19,681 bases of DNA from Arcicella rigui. GTDB taxonomy: Bacteria; Bacteroidota; Bacteroidia; Cytophagales; Spirosomataceae. Every line of letters starts with the position of its first letter. The stretch's first letter is position 1. Below, piece by piece: positions 1-8,349 of the stretch. The translations under genes were made by a program, and so were the position numbers. The stretch is taken from the NCBI RefSeq assembly GCF_034929435.1, contig NZ_JAYFUM010000036.1, positions 1 through 19,681 of the forward strand. The letters are read 5' to 3'. The notes below the pieces were generated by a model that worked only from the letters and a program-made list of their open reading frames with translations, did no database searches and was not told the DNA's origin.

Positions 1-294
1 ATGCACAGATGGTCTATAGAACAGACCTTTAGATTTTGTAAAACAGAATTAGCCATTGAGTCTCCAAGACTATGGTTTTTTGAGAATACATGTAAGCTGC
101 TTGGAATCGTAGCACTTATCTATGACTTTTTGATGAACCTAATGAACAATTGGGGAAATTGGATACAATTAGTATTAAAACAATGGTGTCATAGAACAGG
201 AAATCGGTACCGAAGTGCTTCGATACCGATTTACAGATTAAGAATAGCCATTTACAATATCCTATGGATAAGCTTTGCCCAAAATTCGGGATGA
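1..294 (+). CDS. IS4-family transposase, C-terminal part (truncated by window edge)
   Basis: This is the carboxy end of a DDE transposase; the reading frame is open to the window edge, so the true start lies outside. Residues 3-14 fit the last part of the IS4-family YREK signature: Arg3, then three residues to Glu7 (the catalytic Glu of the DDE triad), then six to Lys14. A hydrophobic helix follows at about 33-48. The enzyme would catalyse cut-and-paste movement of its insertion sequence. The stop lies only 35 bp from the stop of the convergent cytochrome gene, so the element sits just past that gene without breaking it. A near-perfect inverted repeat (203-215 against 218-230, one mismatch) lies inside the coding sequence; I attach no function to it. 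The terminal inverted repeat of the element cannot be defined from one end. Confidence 0.8.
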   Translation: MHRWSIEQTFRFCKTELAIESPRLWFFENTCKLLGIVALIYDFLMNLMNNWGNWIQLVLKQWCHRTGNRYRSASIPIYRLRIAIYNILWISFAQNSG

Positions 295-329
295 CTCATG
301 TTTGCATTTGATGATAAGTTACTTGAATT

Positions 330-3300
330 TTACTTTCTCTTCAAACTCGATAAGTACTCTACCAAATCAACGGCTTCTTCTTTAGTCATTCCATCCATTA
401 ATCCCGTTGGCATCATCGAATTATTCATCATTTTCATTGATTTTACCGCACTTGTTTTTAGGTTTTGCACAATGCCCCCCGGCATTTTTAAACTGATGTC
501 GGTTTCTGTTTTTGAAGCAATGATTCCGTTTAATACCGAACCATCTTTCATTTTTATTTCCCAACCTTCATAACCAAAGCCAATGCCTGCGTCGGGGTAC
601 ATAATGGCTAAGTACTGACCATCTTTTCCCAGTTTTGAACCGATTTCAGATAGTTTTGGCCCAAAATCCATACCTTCTCCATTTACTTGGTGACAAACCG
701 AACAATTGGCGGCAAATACAGCAACACCTTTTTTAGCATCTCCTGTCATGGCAATGAGTTCTGAAACTGGCGGAAGTTTACTGGTTTTATTGTTGCTATT
801 ACCCAAATACTTGGCTGCCTCAATTCTTACGTTTCTTCGCCAAGCTCTGCTTACGCCTTCTACCGCCACAGGAATATACTCTTTCTGAATTTTTCCTTCT
901 TTCAATAAAGCTAAAATCAAATTTTGTCCGCCATCGCTGTCGCCTAAATCACGAGTGGCTTCACGGCGTACTTGTTCCGAACGAGTTTTATCCAGCATAA
1001 TGCCTTTTAAAATATCTAAAGAATTCTGTCCGCCGTTAGATTTGATTCCTTCTAAAAGTTTAACGGTAACAGCATCTTCTTTCGGATTACTTGTAATCTG
1101 TTTTACTAATGCCAAACCTTCGTTCGATTTAATCAAAGCCTCAGCCGACTGACGCACCATTTCGCCATTTTTAATCATCGAAAGGAGTCGTGGGTTTTCT
1201 TCTGGCAACAGATATTTTCCTTGTAATTCCAAATACTCTTTGCCATTCAACGAAGCCAATAGTTTTTGTAAAGCCGCTTTTGCCACTGGCGAAGTTTTTA
1301 CAAAATCTACATCCAAGTGATTTAAAGCCAATTTATTGATTTCATTTTGTTCAGCCGAATTGCCTTTCAAAAGCGACATTAACGCTTCTGATTTTACTTT
1401 TCCCTTGAGAAAATCAAAAGCACGAAAATAACGTAAACGTTCTTTCAAACTCGTGTGACTGTCGGTAGCCAAACTTGCCAAAAACTTCACAGATTCATCA
1501 GTTCTTGCTCGCCAAACAATATCACGGCTTGCCAAAGTTTGTGTAGGGTCGTTTACTTTTTTAAGATAAGCCGAAAAGCACGCATCCCAGTTATCAGAAG
1601 CTCCAATGCCCAATGCCTCTAAGTACCAGCGGTCTTTGCCATCGTGTTGCATTGCCAAATCTGCCCAAATATTTGCCGCTTCCGCAGCAGTATTTCCATG
1701 TAAAGCAATGGCACATTCACGGCGAATTTGTGGGTCTGAACTATTTTTCAATTCATTTACGTAGCCCAAAACATTGAGTTTCAACTGACGGGCTGCTCTT
1801 AAACCTGCGATTTTAATATCAGCGTTGGCATCGTTAAGTGCCAATTCTACATACTTTTTACCATCAACAATTTTACACAATGCCCAAAAAGCACGTGCTT
1901 TCATGCGTTGATTATCCGAATTCCAAAGTTTTACTAAATCAGTTTCAGCACTTTTTCCGAATTTCTCTAAAGCTTTCCATGCCAAGTAACGAGTAGCAAT
2001 ATTTGGGCTTTGTAAAGCCAAAGTAGCTCCTAAGGGTGTTGATAAATTAAGGCTTGGCGTTTTGTAAGGCGTATTTTCAGGAGCAATTCTATAAATACGT
2101 CCACGATTTTGGTCGCCAGCCTGATGTCCGCCTACTCCAGGGTCGTACCAGTCGGCTACGATTAACGAACCATCGGGAGCTACACAAACATCCGCAGGAC
2201 GAAACCATTGGTCTTTTTCCTGCTTCATAATATTAACGATTTCAGCAGAGTAGCCAGCACCAGATTTTTGTACAGGATACGAACGCACTACATTATGTCC
2301 CGGTTCGCAGTGAATCATTTGTCCTTGAAAAGCTTTTGGCAAAAGGTTTCCTTCATAAATAATCATACCCGTTGGCGAACCCGAACCTGTTTGAAGTAAA
2401 TTCGGAACAGTACCGGGGTCATTCAAATGCCAGTGTTTTCTTGGAGTTTCTTCCTCAATATTAGTACGATTACTTGGCCAAGAAGCACGTGTTACGGCAT
2501 CTTTGTAGCCATAGTCGCCATATTCCATTACATAATTAATCCTTACGCCTTTGTTGCCATCGTCGTCATTGTCCGACTGCCACATCGTTCCGTAAGAATC
2601 TACCGCTACTTCATAATTATTTCTAAAATTTTGTCCCAAACATTCTACTTCCGAACCGTCTAAATTACAGCGGAAAACCATGCCTTCTTGGTAATTTTTG
2701 GGTGAAATTTCTTTACCAAATTGGTCTTTTACTATATTGCCAGCCGCATCTTTCAATTGGCGACCTTCGTTTCCGAAATTAAAATACAATTTTCCATCTG
2801 GACCAAAAACAAAAGTGTGCATTCCGTGGTCGTGTTGTTCGCCACCAATGCCTTGGAAAAGTACTTCTTTTTTATCCGCTTTATCGTCGCCGTCGGTGTC
2901 TGTCAATTTCCACACATAAGGACTTTGCGAAACCAGCACCACATTGCCTAACACAGCAATGCCCAACGGAGCATTCAGTGAAGCATCTTGATAAAATACT
3001 TTACTTTCATCTGCTTTGCCGTCGCCGTCTTTATCTTCCAAAATCATAATTCGGTCGCCTTCTTTATGAGTTGGATTCAGCGTAATTGCTGGACGATAAT
3101 TGTAGGCTTCTAAAACCCAAACTCTGCCACGAGCATCCACATCAATATCGGTCGGATTCATGAGCATAGGTTCGGTAGCGAAAGTTTTTACAGATAAACC
3201 TTCCGCCATTTTTACACCAGCTAAAGAATTTTCGGGCAAGCGTTTTTGTGCTTCTGTCAAGACAGAATCGACGTAATGATTGATAAACCTACTCGTTGGC

Positions 3301-3389
3301 GTATGCTGATAAGCGGAAAAAAGTACCGTTCCGCCCAAAAAAAGCATAGGAATTCCCAAACGAGCTTTGAATGAAAATTGATTGAACAT
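330..3389 (-). CDS. PVC-type membrane-bound dehydrogenase / HEAT-repeat / cytochrome c protein
   Basis: A 1019-residue exported protein, probably a periplasmic redox enzyme acting on sugars or other alcohols and passing electrons to a c-type heme; the substrate cannot be read from sequence. Residues 11-27 form an uncleaved anchor or signal peptide. About 55-440 resemble a sorbosone/glucose-dehydrogenase-like beta-propeller, including a HDHGMH motif near 186-191 and Asp-rich Ca2+-loop-like motifs at 119-127 (DKDGDGKAD) and 164-172 (DTDGDDKAD). About 455-870 are helical HEAT-like repeats. About 885-1019 are a cytochrome c domain with heme motif C896-x-x-C899-H900 and a likely distal ligand Met993 in an MMPTGL context. 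This order matches the families first named from Planctomycetes/Verrucomicrobia and common in Bacteroidota. It is transcribed alone, convergent with the transposase fragment. Confidence 0.88.
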   Translation of the reverse strand: MFNQFSFKARLGIPMLFLGGTVLFSAYQHTPTSRFINHYVDSVLTEAQKRLPENSLAGVKMAEGLSVKTFATEPMLMNPTDIDVDARGRVWVLEAYNYRPAITLNPTHKEGDRIMILEDKDGDGKADESKVFYQDASLNAPLGIAVLGNVVLVSQSPYVWKLTDTDGDDKADKKEVLFQGIGGEQHDHGMHTFVFGPDGKLYFNFGNEGRQLKDAAGNIVKDQFGKEISPKNYQEGMVFRCNLDGSEVECLGQNFRNNYEVAVDSYGTMWQSDNDDDGNKGVRINYVMEYGDYGYKDAVTRASWPSNRTNIEEETPRKHWHLNDPGTVPNLLQTGSGSPTGMIIYEGNLLPKAFQGQMIHCEPGHNVVRSYPVQKSGAGYSAEIVNIMKQEKDQWFRPADVCVAPDGSLIVADWYDPGVGGHQAGDQNRGRIYRIAPENTPYKTPSLNLSTPLGATLALQSPNIATRYLAWKALEKFGKSAETDLVKLWNSDNQRMKARAFWALCKIVDGKKYVELALNDANADIKIAGLRAARQLKLNVLGYVNELKNSSDPQIRRECAIALHGNTAAEAANIWADLAMQHDGKDRWYLEALGIGASDNWDACFSAYLKKVNDPTQTLASRDIVWRARTDESVKFLASLATDSHTSLKERLRYFRAFDFLKGKVKSEALMSLLKGNSAEQNEINKLALNHLDVDFVKTSPVAKAALQKLLASLNGKEYLELQGKYLLPEENPRLLSMIKNGEMVRQSAEALIKSNEGLALVKQITSNPKEDAVTVKLLEGIKSNGGQNSLDILKGIMLDKTRSEQVRREATRDLGDSDGGQNLILALLKEGKIQKEYIPVAVEGVSRAWRRNVRIEAAKYLGNSNNKTSKLPPVSELIAMTGDAKKGVAVFAANCSVCHQVNGEGMDFGPKLSEIGSKLGKDGQYLAIMYPDAGIGFGYEGWEIKMKDGSVLNGIIASKTETDISLKMPGGIVQNLKTSAVKSMKMMNNSMMPTGLMDGMTKEEAVDLVEYLSSLKRK

Positions 3390-3461
3390 GAGTTAATAAG
3401 GTTATAAAAAGAGTTGTAAATTAAGTCTGGGCTGTACGAATAATGATAAAACTATTGTTTG

Positions 3462-3544
3462 CGGATTTCAGATGTCGGATATATAAAACGTTTTGGAGAA
3501 AGTATTTTATCCAATTCCCGAAATCAGAAACCCTAAATCCAAAA
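3462..3544. repeat. Inverted heptad repeat, locus A
   Basis: The left arm reads in 7-bp steps CGGATTT, CAGATGT, CGGATAT from 3462. The right arm reads CCCGAAA, TCAGAAA, CCCTAAA, TCCAAAA from 3517. Bases 3463-3479 are complementary to 3517-3533 at 13 of 17 positions, leaving a spacer of about 37 bp that contains the palindrome AAAACGTTTT (3485-3494). The unit type resembles locus E near 14127-14254. Confidence 0.6.
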
Positions 3545-3820
3545 TTACTTTAAAACTTACATTCATCAGTTTTAAAGACATTTTGGTTGAATCTTATTCT
3601 TCAAAAATAGAAGAATTTGTATAATGCTTTATACTCAGTTGTACGGGAATGGCGATAGTTTGCTAAACAAGTTTAGAAACAATAGAAATAAAGAATGTTA
3701 AAAATCGTTAAATCTTGAAGAATGTGCATGAATTTCGTTTTTTTAATGTCGAAATTTGATTTTGCTTAATCCTTTGATTAACAAATACAATTATTGATTT
3801 TCTAACTCCCAAAATTTACT

Positions 3821-3828
3821 TAACTTTG
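3821..3828 (+). promoter_or_regulatory. Bacteroidota -7 promoter element (TAACTTTG) of bamD
   Basis: TAACTTTG matches the Bacteroidota sigma-ABfr -7 consensus TAnnTTTG. The expected transcription start falls only a few bases before the ATG at 3836, so the mRNA would be leaderless or nearly so. The -33 side is weak: an ATTG at 3793-3796 is 24 bp away, longer than the usual 19-21. Confidence 0.6.
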
Positions 3829-3835
3829 CGGTCTT

Positions 3836-4732
3836 ATGCAGAGAACTCACAAATTTTTACTTTTTATATTATTTGCTTTAAGTATTAGTGCTTGTAGCAA
3901 TTTCGAGAAACTCAGAAAATCAACTGACGAGAAAAAGAAGTACAATGCCGCAATTCGTTACTTCAAAAAAGGACAGTACGATAAAGCAAGTATCTTAATT
4001 GAAGAACTATTGCCAATTCTGACGGGTACAGACCAACAGGAAATCGCTACCTTTTATCAAGCCTATTGCGACTATCATACAGGCAATTATGAAATGGCAA
4101 ATTTCCGTTTCAAGCGTTTTGCTGAAACCTTTGCTCGAAGTGAATTTTATGAAGAAGCCGTTTATATGTCGGCATATTCTTTGTACAAAAATTCACCACA
4201 GTTCAATCTCGACCAAAGCGGTACAATTACGGCTATCAACGAGTTACAGAGTTTTATCAACAACTACCCTGATAGCAAGTACAGAGACGAAACAACCGAC
4301 CTTATTAAGGAGTTAAGAAAGAAATTAGAAACAAAAGCTTTTGAAAAAGTAAAGCTTTACTATAAAACAAGTCCTTTTAATATTGGTACTTTAAAGTCTG
4401 CGGTAATCGAAATTGTGAATTTCCAACGTGATTATCCAGATTCTGATTATAACGAAGAATTGGCATTTTTGAAAGTACAAGCACAATTTGAATTGGCACA
4501 GAGTACAATCGAAAGCAAACAAAAAGAGCGTTATGACGATGCCATTAAATTTTACCAAGATTTAGTAGATAAGTACCCTAAAAGTGATTTTCTAAAGAAA
4601 GCAGAAAAACTTTACGATGTAAGTTTGAAAGAAAGTGAGAGAATCGCTAAAATTGAAGCTGAATACAAAGCAGCCAAAGAAAAAGAAAAATCAAACACTT
4701 CTAAAGTGGGTGCTGCCGATAAACAACAATAA
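3836..4732 (+). CDS. bamD: Outer-membrane assembly lipoprotein BamD
   Basis: BamD is the lipoprotein of the BAM complex that helps BamA insert beta-barrel proteins into the outer membrane. The 298-residue product starts with a lipoprotein signal peptide (hydrophobic 7-19, lipobox SISAC, lipidated Cys20). Residues about 33-125 and 130-265 form TPR-type helix pairs of the YfiO/BamD kind, with NYPDS, DYPDSDY and KYPKSDF turns ending repeats. The tail (270-298) is Lys/Glu-rich and probably disordered. The ATG at 3836 is the only plausible start: it is needed for the signal peptide, and an in-frame TAA lies 15 bp upstream inside the promoter element. It is followed after 53 bp by rpoZ and then coaBC, an order often seen in Bacteroidota. 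Confidence 0.92.
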   Translation: MQRTHKFLLFILFALSISACSNFEKLRKSTDEKKKYNAAIRYFKKGQYDKASILIEELLPILTGTDQQEIATFYQAYCDYHTGNYEMANFRFKRFAETFARSEFYEEAVYMSAYSLYKNSPQFNLDQSGTITAINELQSFINNYPDSKYRDETTDLIKELRKKLETKAFEKVKLYYKTSPFNIGTLKSAVIEIVNFQRDYPDSDYNEELAFLKVQAQFELAQSTIESKQKERYDDAIKFYQDLVDKYPKSDFLKKAEKLYDVSLKESERIAKIEAEYKAAKEKEKSNTSKVGAADKQQ

Positions 4733-4740
4733 ACAGTCAT

Positions 4741-4754
4741 TGAGCAATGAGCAA
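4741..4754. repeat. Short heptad repeat, locus B
   Basis: Two exact tandem copies of TGAGCAA lie between bamD and rpoZ. The ATG that would give a longer rpoZ reading frame (4747) is inside this repeat, which argues against it as the real start. Confidence 0.5.
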
Positions 4755-4785
4755 AGTAACAAGAAACAGCAGAACAACAAAAGAT

Positions 4786-5109
4786 ATGGCAACGAATCCA
4801 TCAATCATTACCAGAGACGTAGATAAACTTGCCATAAAAGCAGGTGGAAATACGTATGAAGCCGTAGCTATCATCTCGAAACGTGCAAGACAAATTGCAT
4901 TGAAATCTAAAGAAGAGTTGAATAACAAATTGTCTGAATTTGCTTCGTCGGTAGATAATTTAGAAGAGATTTTTGAAAACCGTGAGCAAATCGAAATCTC
5001 TAAATTCTATGAGCGTTTGCCAAAACCTACTTCTTTAGCAATCGACGAATTTATGGAAGATAAATTCACTTTTGTTTTACCAAAACAAAATGGAGGTTTA
5101 GAAGACTAA
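4786..5109 (+). CDS. rpoZ: RNA polymerase omega subunit, Bacteroidota type
   Basis: Omega is the small RNA polymerase subunit that chaperones beta-prime; this is the Bacteroidota form (RpoZ/Rpb6-like). The core carries ITRDVDKLA near the start, then the conserved YEAVAIISKRARQIA (about residues 24-38), then LNNKLSEFASSVDNLEEIFENRE and ISKFYERLPKPTSLAIDEF. From 4786 the product is 107 residues. An in-frame ATG at 4747 would add 13 residues, but that ATG lies in a heptad repeat and the extra segment (MSKVTRNSRTTKD) is not expected in the family, whose members usually begin MAxNPSI. A strong terminator follows at 5173, so bamD and rpoZ probably form one unit. Confidence 0.88.
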   Translation: MATNPSIITRDVDKLAIKAGGNTYEAVAIISKRARQIALKSKEELNNKLSEFASSVDNLEEIFENREQIEISKFYERLPKPTSLAIDEFMEDKFTFVLPKQNGGLED

Positions 5110-5172
5110 TCAAAGTAGCGATTGATAAGTAAAAATGGTATCAATCCTATTTAATACAAGCATACAAATTAT

Positions 5173-5214
5173 TCAAAAAGGTCAGATGTTATACATTTGA
5201 CCTTTTTGATTTTG
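5173..5214 (+). terminator. Rho-independent-like terminator after rpoZ
   Basis: Bases 5173-5189 pair with 5193-5209 as a 17-bp stem, all Watson-Crick but one G-U, with a 3-nt loop. The lower stem is A-rich on the left and T-rich on the right, and more T follows (to 5214). It lies in the 162-bp gap between rpoZ and coaBC. Its near symmetry means it could work on both strands. Confidence 0.8.
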
Positions 5215-5271
5215 ATTAAGTTTGTACGTAAAAACTGAATCATTCAAAAATCATCTCATTTAGCCAAAAGA

Positions 5272-6474
5272 ATGCTTAGAAGTAAGAAAATTTTACTCGG
5301 AATTTCAGGAAGTATTGCCGCCTACAAAATGGCAAGTCTCACTCGATTGTTGGTAAAGGAAGGAGCAGAAGTAAAAATTGTAATGACCGAAGCAGCCAAA
5401 GAATTTATTACACCCCTTACTTTAGCAACACTTTCAAAGAATCCTGTTTTATCTACTTTTGTGAAAGATGAAACGGGTACTTGGAACAATCATGTGGACT
5501 TGGGGCTTTGGGCTGATGTCATTTTAATTGCTCCAGCTACGGCTCATACTTTAGCAAAATGTGCCAATGGTATTTGTAATGATTTACTTTCTGCGGTCTA
5601 TCTTTCAGCAAAATGTCCAGTTTATTTTGCTCCAGCAATGGATTTAGATATGTATCAGCATCCGAGTACGCTGGCAAATCTTCAAAAATTACTTTCTTTT
5701 GGTAATCAAATTATTAAGTCTGGTTATGGCGAATTGGCAAGTGGTTTGGTAGGAGAGGGACGTATGGCCGAACCAGAAGAATTACTTGAAGTATTAAAAA
5801 AACATTTCAGTAAAAAACCTGCACTCGAACACAAAAAAGTATTGATAACAGCCGGCCCGACCCAAGAGGCAATCGACCCTGTGCGTTTTATTAGCAATCA
5901 TTCTACCGGAAAAATGGGCTACGCTCTTGCCGATAAATTGGCGAAAGCAGGTGCAGAAGTAACTTTGGTCAGTGGAATGGTGGCACTGAAAAAACCAGAC
6001 TCAAGTATTCATTTAATTTCGGTAAGGTCGGCACAGGAAATGTACGAAGCTACGCAAAGTAACTTTGCCACAGCCGATATTATCATTTTGGCGGCAGCCG
6101 TGGCGGATTATACTCCTGCTGTGGTGGCTGACAAGAAAATAAAAAAGAAAGAGGACTCGTTTAGTATAGACCTCGTGAAAACTACCGATATTGCTAAAAC
6201 ACTTGGTCAACAAAAACAGCCGAACCAATTGATGGTGGGATTTGCTTTGGAAACCGACAACGAAGTAGCCAATGCTTTGGGGAAAATTCAGTCCAAAAAT
6301 TTAGATTTAATAGTCTTGAATTCATTGCAAAATAAAGGTGCAGGTTTTGGGCATGATACCAACCAAGTAAGTATTATTCAGAAAGACGGTTCGATGGTTG
6401 ACTTTGATTTGAAGTCAAAACAAGATGTAGCCGAAGACATTGTAGAAGCCATTATTAAAGTGATTAGTAAATAG
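5272..6474 (+). CDS. coaBC: Bifunctional phosphopantothenoylcysteine decarboxylase / phosphopantothenate-cysteine ligase
   Basis: CoaBC carries out two successive steps of coenzyme A synthesis in the cytosol: joining 4'-phosphopantothenate to cysteine (CoaB) and decarboxylating the product with FMN (CoaC). At 400 residues it has the usual two-domain length. CoaC (about 1-180) has the flavin-binding start LLGISGSIAAYK (8-19), the catalytic-type His74 in NHVDLGLW, the PAMDLDMY motif (121-128) and the flap SGLVGEGRM (157-165). CoaB (about 186-400) has TAGPTQEAIDPVR (193-205), NHSTGKMG (209-216), AAAVADY (274-280) and the KIKKK segment (289-293). Relative to E. coli the Asn of PAMN is Asp124 and the flap Cys is Ser157. 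The final codons and stop lie in a heptad repeat. It probably has its own promoter, since a terminator lies upstream. Confidence 0.95.
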   Translation: MLRSKKILLGISGSIAAYKMASLTRLLVKEGAEVKIVMTEAAKEFITPLTLATLSKNPVLSTFVKDETGTWNNHVDLGLWADVILIAPATAHTLAKCANGICNDLLSAVYLSAKCPVYFAPAMDLDMYQHPSTLANLQKLLSFGNQIIKSGYGELASGLVGEGRMAEPEELLEVLKKHFSKKPALEHKKVLITAGPTQEAIDPVRFISNHSTGKMGYALADKLAKAGAEVTLVSGMVALKKPDSSIHLISVRSAQEMYEATQSNFATADIIILAAAVADYTPAVVADKKIKKKEDSFSIDLVKTTDIAKTLGQQKQPNQLMVGFALETDNEVANALGKIQSKNLDLIVLNSLQNKGAGFGHDTNQVSIIQKDGSMVDFDLKSKQDVAEDIVEAIIKVISK

Positions 6475-6494
6475 TGATTGGTAATTAGTTGTGC
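6460..6494. repeat. Heptad repeat, locus C, overlapping the coaBC stop
   Basis: Successive 7-bp units GTGATTA, GTAAATA, GTGATTG, GTAATTA and a weaker GTTGTGC begin at 6460. The first two supply the last residues of CoaBC (VISK) and the TAG stop spans 6472-6474, so the repeat starts inside the gene. No clear complementary arm follows. Confidence 0.6.
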
Positions 6495-6553
6495 AATTGA
6501 TTGACTTTCATTTATTTGAAAAGAATGAATGGTTGCTTAATAAATAGAGATTT

Positions 6554-7489
6554 ATGAAAAATAATATTTCACCCAAAAATATTGTTCGAAATACTTTGCT
6601 TGTATTGTGTTGTATTGCTGGGTTTTCTATAATTGTGAAAGCTCAGGAAATCAATTGTAGAGTTAGTATTTCCACAGACCAAATCCAAGTAAATGAGCAA
6701 AGAGGAACAACCCAGATTTATAATGAATTGCAAAATGTAATGCAAGAATTTATGAATAATCGCCGTTGGACGAACGATAATTTTTCGCCAGAAGAAAAAA
6801 TCAATTGTTCTTTGTCGATTATACTCACAAAAGCAACTGCTGCGGGTGAGTTTGAAGCCAATGCTCGTTTTCAGGTAACTCGTCCTGTTTACGGAACGGC
6901 GTATGAAACAGTTTTACTCAATTATGTTGATAGAAATTTTGTGTTCAAGTACATTTCAGGTACGCCACTTACTTACAACGACAACAACTACAACGATAAC
7001 CTAACCCAAATATTAGCTTTTTATTCATACGTAGCTTTGGCTTATGATTATGATTCTTTTGAAAAAATGGGCGGTTTGAATTATGCCCAAAAAGCCTTGA
7101 ATGTGGTAAATATTGCCCAAACGGCTGGTGGAGGTTGGGTGGCTTCTAATGATATTCGGAATCGTTATTGGTTGGCAGAAAACCTTTTGAATCAGCAATT
7201 ACTAAGTTTACGAGAAGGATTTTATACTTATCACCGCTTGGCTTTGGATACTTATGCTACCGACCCGACAGCCAGTAGAAAATTGATTTCTGACTATTTG
7301 AACACGATTAAACAAGTAAATCAAAACCGCCCCGGACAAGTATGGTTTCGTCTTTTCTTTGAAGCAAAATCAACAGAGTTATTGAATATTTATGGAGATG
7401 CAAGCTTAGACGAACGCAAAAAAGTTGTTCCGATACTCACTTCACTCGACCCAACTAATTCGGAAGCTTATCGAAAATTATTGAAATAA
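6554..7489 (+). CDS. DUF4835 family protein (PorD-like)
   Basis: A 311-residue secreted protein recognised as the Bacteroidota DUF4835 family, some members of which are annotated PorD and linked to the type IX secretion system; its molecular role is not settled. A hydrophobic signal segment at about 12-29 ends in VKA-Q, a plausible signal peptidase I site after Ala30, so the protein should be periplasmic. The family start QEINCRVSI follows directly, and LTYNDNNYNDNLTQILAFYSYVALAYDYDSF-like residues (about 138-170) and the RYWLAENL segment are characteristic. Position right after coaBC fits the usual Bacteroidota order; recN, often next, is missing here. Its stop is separated by only one base from the stop of the convergent channel gene. 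Confidence 0.78.
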   Translation: MKNNISPKNIVRNTLLVLCCIAGFSIIVKAQEINCRVSISTDQIQVNEQRGTTQIYNELQNVMQEFMNNRRWTNDNFSPEEKINCSLSIILTKATAAGEFEANARFQVTRPVYGTAYETVLLNYVDRNFVFKYISGTPLTYNDNNYNDNLTQILAFYSYVALAYDYDSFEKMGGLNYAQKALNVVNIAQTAGGGWVASNDIRNRYWLAENLLNQQLLSLREGFYTYHRLALDTYATDPTASRKLISDYLNTIKQVNQNRPGQVWFRLFFEAKSTELLNIYGDASLDERKKVVPILTSLDPTNSEAYRKLLK

Positions 7490-7490
7490 A

Positions 7491-8318
7491 TTATTCAAGA
7501 GCTTCGCCACAGTGTGGGCAGTACTTGTACTTTTTTTCCTGTGGTTTGGTTGATTTGAGGTGTTCATTGAAACCTGATACAAAAATACCCGTAGGCAAAG
7601 CAAACATGGCTACACCTGCTACGGCTACAAAGCCACCTAATATTTTTCCCAAAGTAGTAACAGGATAAGTATCGCCATATCCCACCGAAGTAATGGTAGT
7701 AACGCCCCACCAAAGCGTAGCTGGAATGCTTGAAAACACTTTAGGCTGGGCAGCGTTTTCGATATAATACATGGTAGAAGACGAAATCAACAACATGAAT
7801 AAAAAGAAAACTACACTCAGAATCAGTTCTTCTCTTTTTTCTTTAAATACGTTTTCGATTACTTTTAAAGCATGCACATAACGTGAAAACTTGAACAAAC
7901 GGAAGATTCGGAACAAGCGTAAAATCCTAATTAAACCAGTATCCGAAGTAAAGTTAGAAAGGTAAAAAGGCATAATTGCCAATAAATCTATCAAAGCTCC
8001 CCACGAAAAAATATAACGCAAACGCCCCCAAACAGGATGTTTGTATTTTTCATTTTCCACACAAACCCACAGACGAGCAAAGTATTCTATTGTGAAAAAA
8101 ACAACAGAGAAGTATTCAAAATCGCTGAAAAAAGTGTCAAAATCGTGCCTCAGACTCTTTACCGAGTGTAAGATAATGGCAAAAGTATTTAAAGAAATAG
8201 TCGTTAATAATACCGTGTTGAAAATGATAGAAGCTCTACTTTTTTTCCCACGAGTTACTTCAAGTACTTTATAAAGATTCTTTCTTGACCATGTTTGCTC
8301 TTCAATCGTATTATTCAT
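7491..8318 (-). CDS. Voltage-gated K+ channel with C-terminal CxxC tail
   Basis: A six-helix ion channel of the inner membrane. From the ATG at 8318 the product has 275 residues; a TTG two codons earlier is also in frame but less likely. S1 lies at about 31-51, S2 at 68-86, S3 at 105-120. S4 has a basic residue at every third position (Arg131, 134, 137, 140, Lys143, Arg146), the hallmark of a voltage sensor. S5 is at about 165-186, the selectivity filter TSVGYGD at 210-216 marks K+ selectivity, and S6 (226-250) has an ALPTG hinge. The soluble tail ends in KYCPHCGEALE with Cys267 and Cys270, half of a zinc-ribbon-like knuckle. It starts 31 bp after the ABC transporter gene on the same strand, so co-transcription is likely; no functional link between the two is evident. 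Confidence 0.9.
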   Translation of the reverse strand: MNNTIEEQTWSRKNLYKVLEVTRGKKSRASIIFNTVLLTTISLNTFAIILHSVKSLRHDFDTFFSDFEYFSVVFFTIEYFARLWVCVENEKYKHPVWGRLRYIFSWGALIDLLAIMPFYLSNFTSDTGLIRILRLFRIFRLFKFSRYVHALKVIENVFKEKREELILSVVFFLFMLLISSSTMYYIENAAQPKVFSSIPATLWWGVTTITSVGYGDTYPVTTLGKILGGFVAVAGVAMFALPTGIFVSGFNEHLKSTKPQEKKYKYCPHCGEALE

Positions 8319-8349
8319 CGGCAAAAAGATTTTGTAACGTCAACTGTTT

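Larger units (their letters stand above)
3390..3835. other. Intergenic region between divergent genes
   Basis: A 446-bp AT-rich stretch between the divergent cytochrome gene and bamD. It holds an inverted heptad repeat (3462-3544) and a promoter element directly in front of bamD (both listed separately). I found no convincing ORF, RNA gene or terminator in the rest and no clear promoter for the minus-strand gene. Confidence 0.6.

Noticed and set aside
203..230. Near-perfect inverted repeat in the transposase fragment
   Set aside because: It lies inside coding sequence that reads as a normal transposase C-terminus; no sign that it is an element end or regulatory site.
4747..4785. Upstream ATG start for RpoZ
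   Set aside because: The ATG sits within the TGAGCAA repeat, and the 13 added residues are not expected in the omega family.
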